A stretch of 57,299 nucleotides of DNA, taken from Burkholderiales bacterium. GTDB lineage: Bacteria > Pseudomonadota > Gammaproteobacteria > Burkholderiales > Burkholderiaceae_C. The stretch lies in assembly GCA_019510465.1 (NCBI GenBank), contig JAEKKH010000146.1:1-57299 (forward strand), in the 5' to 3' direction. Positions 56,577-57,299 of this stretch are shown here, one piece after another (position 1 is the stretch's first letter; each line of letters opens with the position of its first letter). Position numbers and translations under genes: made by a program. The notes under the pieces are model-generated. The model was not told the DNA's origin. It did no database searches and saw only the letters and a program-made list of their open reading frames with translations.

Positions 56577-57141
56577 GCGCCGCCCGGCCGCCCGAAGGCG
56601 CTCGCCCGCAGCCGGCAGGCGGAGGGTCGTCCAATGAGACGTCCTGTGTCAACCCGTTCGCGGGACGAGCGCCGGGCCGCCCCAAGCCGGCCCGCGGTCC
56701 CCTCGGGGGACGGAGCGCCGTACCCGGCGCGGGAGGGGTCGTCGCGTCTGCGGGACGAGCGCCGGGCCGCCCCAAGCCGGCCCGCAGTCCCCTCGGGGGA
56801 CGGAGCGCCGTACCCGGCGCGGGAGGGGTCGTCGAGTCTGCGGGACGAGCGCCGGGCCGCCCCAAGCCGGCCCGCAGACCCCTCGGGGGACGGAGCGCCG
56901 TACCCGGCGCGGGAGGGGTCGTCCGGTTCGCGGGACGAGCGCCGGGCCGCCCCAAGCCGGCCCGTGGTCCCCTCGGGGGACGGAGCGCCGTACCCGGCGC
57001 GGGAGGGGTCGTCGAGTCTGCGGGACGAGCGCCGGGCCGCCCCAAGCCGGCCCGCAGTCCCCTCGGGGGACGGAGCGCCGTAGCCGGCGCGGGAGGGGCG
57101 CCAATGAGCGCCCGCACCGCAGGCCGAAGGGCGGTTGCCCG
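56573..57141. other. paoA-paoB gap, bracketed by imperfect direct repeats
   Basis: The gap starts and ends with similar stretches of about 36-38 bp. The left one is 56573-56608 (ATGAGCGCCGCCCGG, later CCCGAAGGCG and GCCCG). The right one is 57104-57141 (ATGAGCGCCCGCACC, later GCCGAAGGGCG and GCCCG). The left copy overlaps the paoA stop. ORFs called across the gap are open only because the 90-bp period is a multiple of three. Confidence 0.45.
56661..57110. repeat. 90-bp tandem repeat, five copies
   Basis: Units start at 56661, 56751, 56841, 56931 and 57021, each with CGGGACGAGCGCCGGGCCGC. Units contain a CGGGCCG/CGGCCCG hairpin, GTCCCC-TCG-GGGGAC and GCGCCG-TACC-CGGCGC. Differences between copies lie mainly at two places, just before CGGGAC and just after GGCCCG. 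These two places are complementary, so an outer stem (CTGCGGG/CCCGCAG or TCGCGGG/CCCGCGG) is kept in all copies. The array lies wholly between paoA and paoB. Unit 5 diverges over its last 11 bases or so, where it meets the right flank. Confidence 0.93.
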
Positions 57142-57299
57142 ATGAACCCGTTCGCCTACCACCGCGCCCGCAGCGTCGACGACGCCGTGCGGCTGGGGCA
57201 GTCGCCCGGCGCGCACTTCCTGGGCGGGGGCACCAATCTGATCGACCTGACCAAGGGCGGCATCGTGCAGCCGCTGCTGCTGGTCGACGTGAGCCGGCT
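57142..57299 (+). CDS. paoB: PaoB-type FAD-binding subunit, truncated by window end
   Basis: The first 52 or so residues of an aldehyde oxidoreductase FAD subunit: MNPFAYHRARSVDDAVRL, then the FAD-binding loop FLGGGTNLIDLTKGGI and LLLVDVSR. This matches the start of PaoB/CoxM-type subunits, and the order paoA-paoB is as in paoABC; the molybdenum subunit gene should lie beyond the window. ATG 57142 directly follows the repeat-bearing gap; a ribosome site is not obvious. Confidence 0.88.
   Translation, partial: MNPFAYHRARSVDDAVRLGQSPGAHFLGGGTNLIDLTKGGIVQPLLLVDVSR

Noticed and set aside
56661-57110. CRISPR array
   Set aside because: Units are contiguous 90-bp copies with no unique spacers and no cas genes nearby.
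56348-57216. Several overlapping ORFs (265, 230, 149 and 151 residues) across the 90-bp array on both strands
   Set aside because: The 90-bp period is a multiple of three, so frames stay open by repetition. The products are Arg/Pro/Gly repeats open on both strands, and the variation between copies preserves base pairing rather than a protein.

Overview
The window is about 57.3 kb of very GC-rich DNA, coding on both strands, with 51 protein genes I can support. Two of them run off the window edges. I see no rRNA, tRNA, phage, transposase or CRISPR array. Gene content (LivFGMHJ, an NhaR-type LysR regulator, TrxC, a DedA-rhodanese fusion, PaoA-type aldehyde oxidoreductase, membrane PQQ dehydrogenase) and GC-rich hairpin repeats between genes suggest a betaproteobacterium of the order Burkholderiales, probably the Rubrivivax/Leptothrix/Roseateles side. 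This is inference from family resemblance, not a search.

Layout. 1-7 kb: two linked hybrid histidine kinases, a lone receiver protein, a glycine-zipper lipoprotein and a sigma-54-dependent response regulator. 7-10.8 kb: a GlsB-type membrane protein, an acidic hypothetical, a divergent Nramp-like transporter, and a TPR protein with a Gly17 tract overlapping a MauG-type dihaem peroxidase. 11-18 kb: a GAF/multi-PAS hybrid kinase, an FMN reductase, a small membrane protein, an ABC exporter half-transporter, a Gln-rich disordered protein and a DUF2630 protein. 18.4-25.8 kb: a GAF-PAS-GGDEF cyclase behind a perfect 11-bp x 5 tandem repeat, a cupin, NhaR-like regulator, TerC, Bax-inhibitor-1-like protein, acyl-CoA thioesterase, a binding-protein-fold protein without export signal, and exported MsrB and MsrA. 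25.8-29.5 kb: coniferyl-aldehyde-type dehydrogenase and a MarR/MFS efflux operon. 29.6-39.6 kb: a complete branched-chain amino acid ABC operon (livJ-H-M-G-F, minus strand) between two membrane hybrid kinases. 39.7-47.3 kb: a Cys-rich flavodoxin-like reductase, a Fur-family/ZIP divergent pair, a PQQ glucose/quinate-type dehydrogenase and a membrane hybrid kinase. 47.5-49.6 kb: an LEA-like repeat protein, a lipoprotein and an isolated FlgH (flagellar L-ring) homologue. 49.7-57.3 kb: OmpR-type regulator, TrxC, DedA-rhodanese, a small hypothetical, a second MFS pump, free-Met-(R)-sulfoxide reductase, a FliA/WhiG-like sigma factor, and the start of a paoABC operon whose first two genes are separated by a 90-bp x 5 array.

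How it works together. The region is rich in sensing (six large histidine kinases, three separate response regulators, one diguanylate cyclase, LysR/MarR/Fur regulators, one alternative sigma factor) and in stress repair or redox functions (MsrA, MsrB, fRMsr, TrxC, peroxidase, FMN reductases, GlsB, Gln-rich and LEA-like proteins). The strongest unexplained signals are non-coding. In the 90-bp array between paoA and paoB, sequence differences between copies occur mainly at two spots and are mutually compensating, so they preserve a hairpin. An 83-bp x 3 array sits at the livJ stop codon, and an 11-bp x 5 iteron-like array lies upstream of the cyclase. The most unusual protein set is the LEA-like/lipoprotein/orphan FlgH group.
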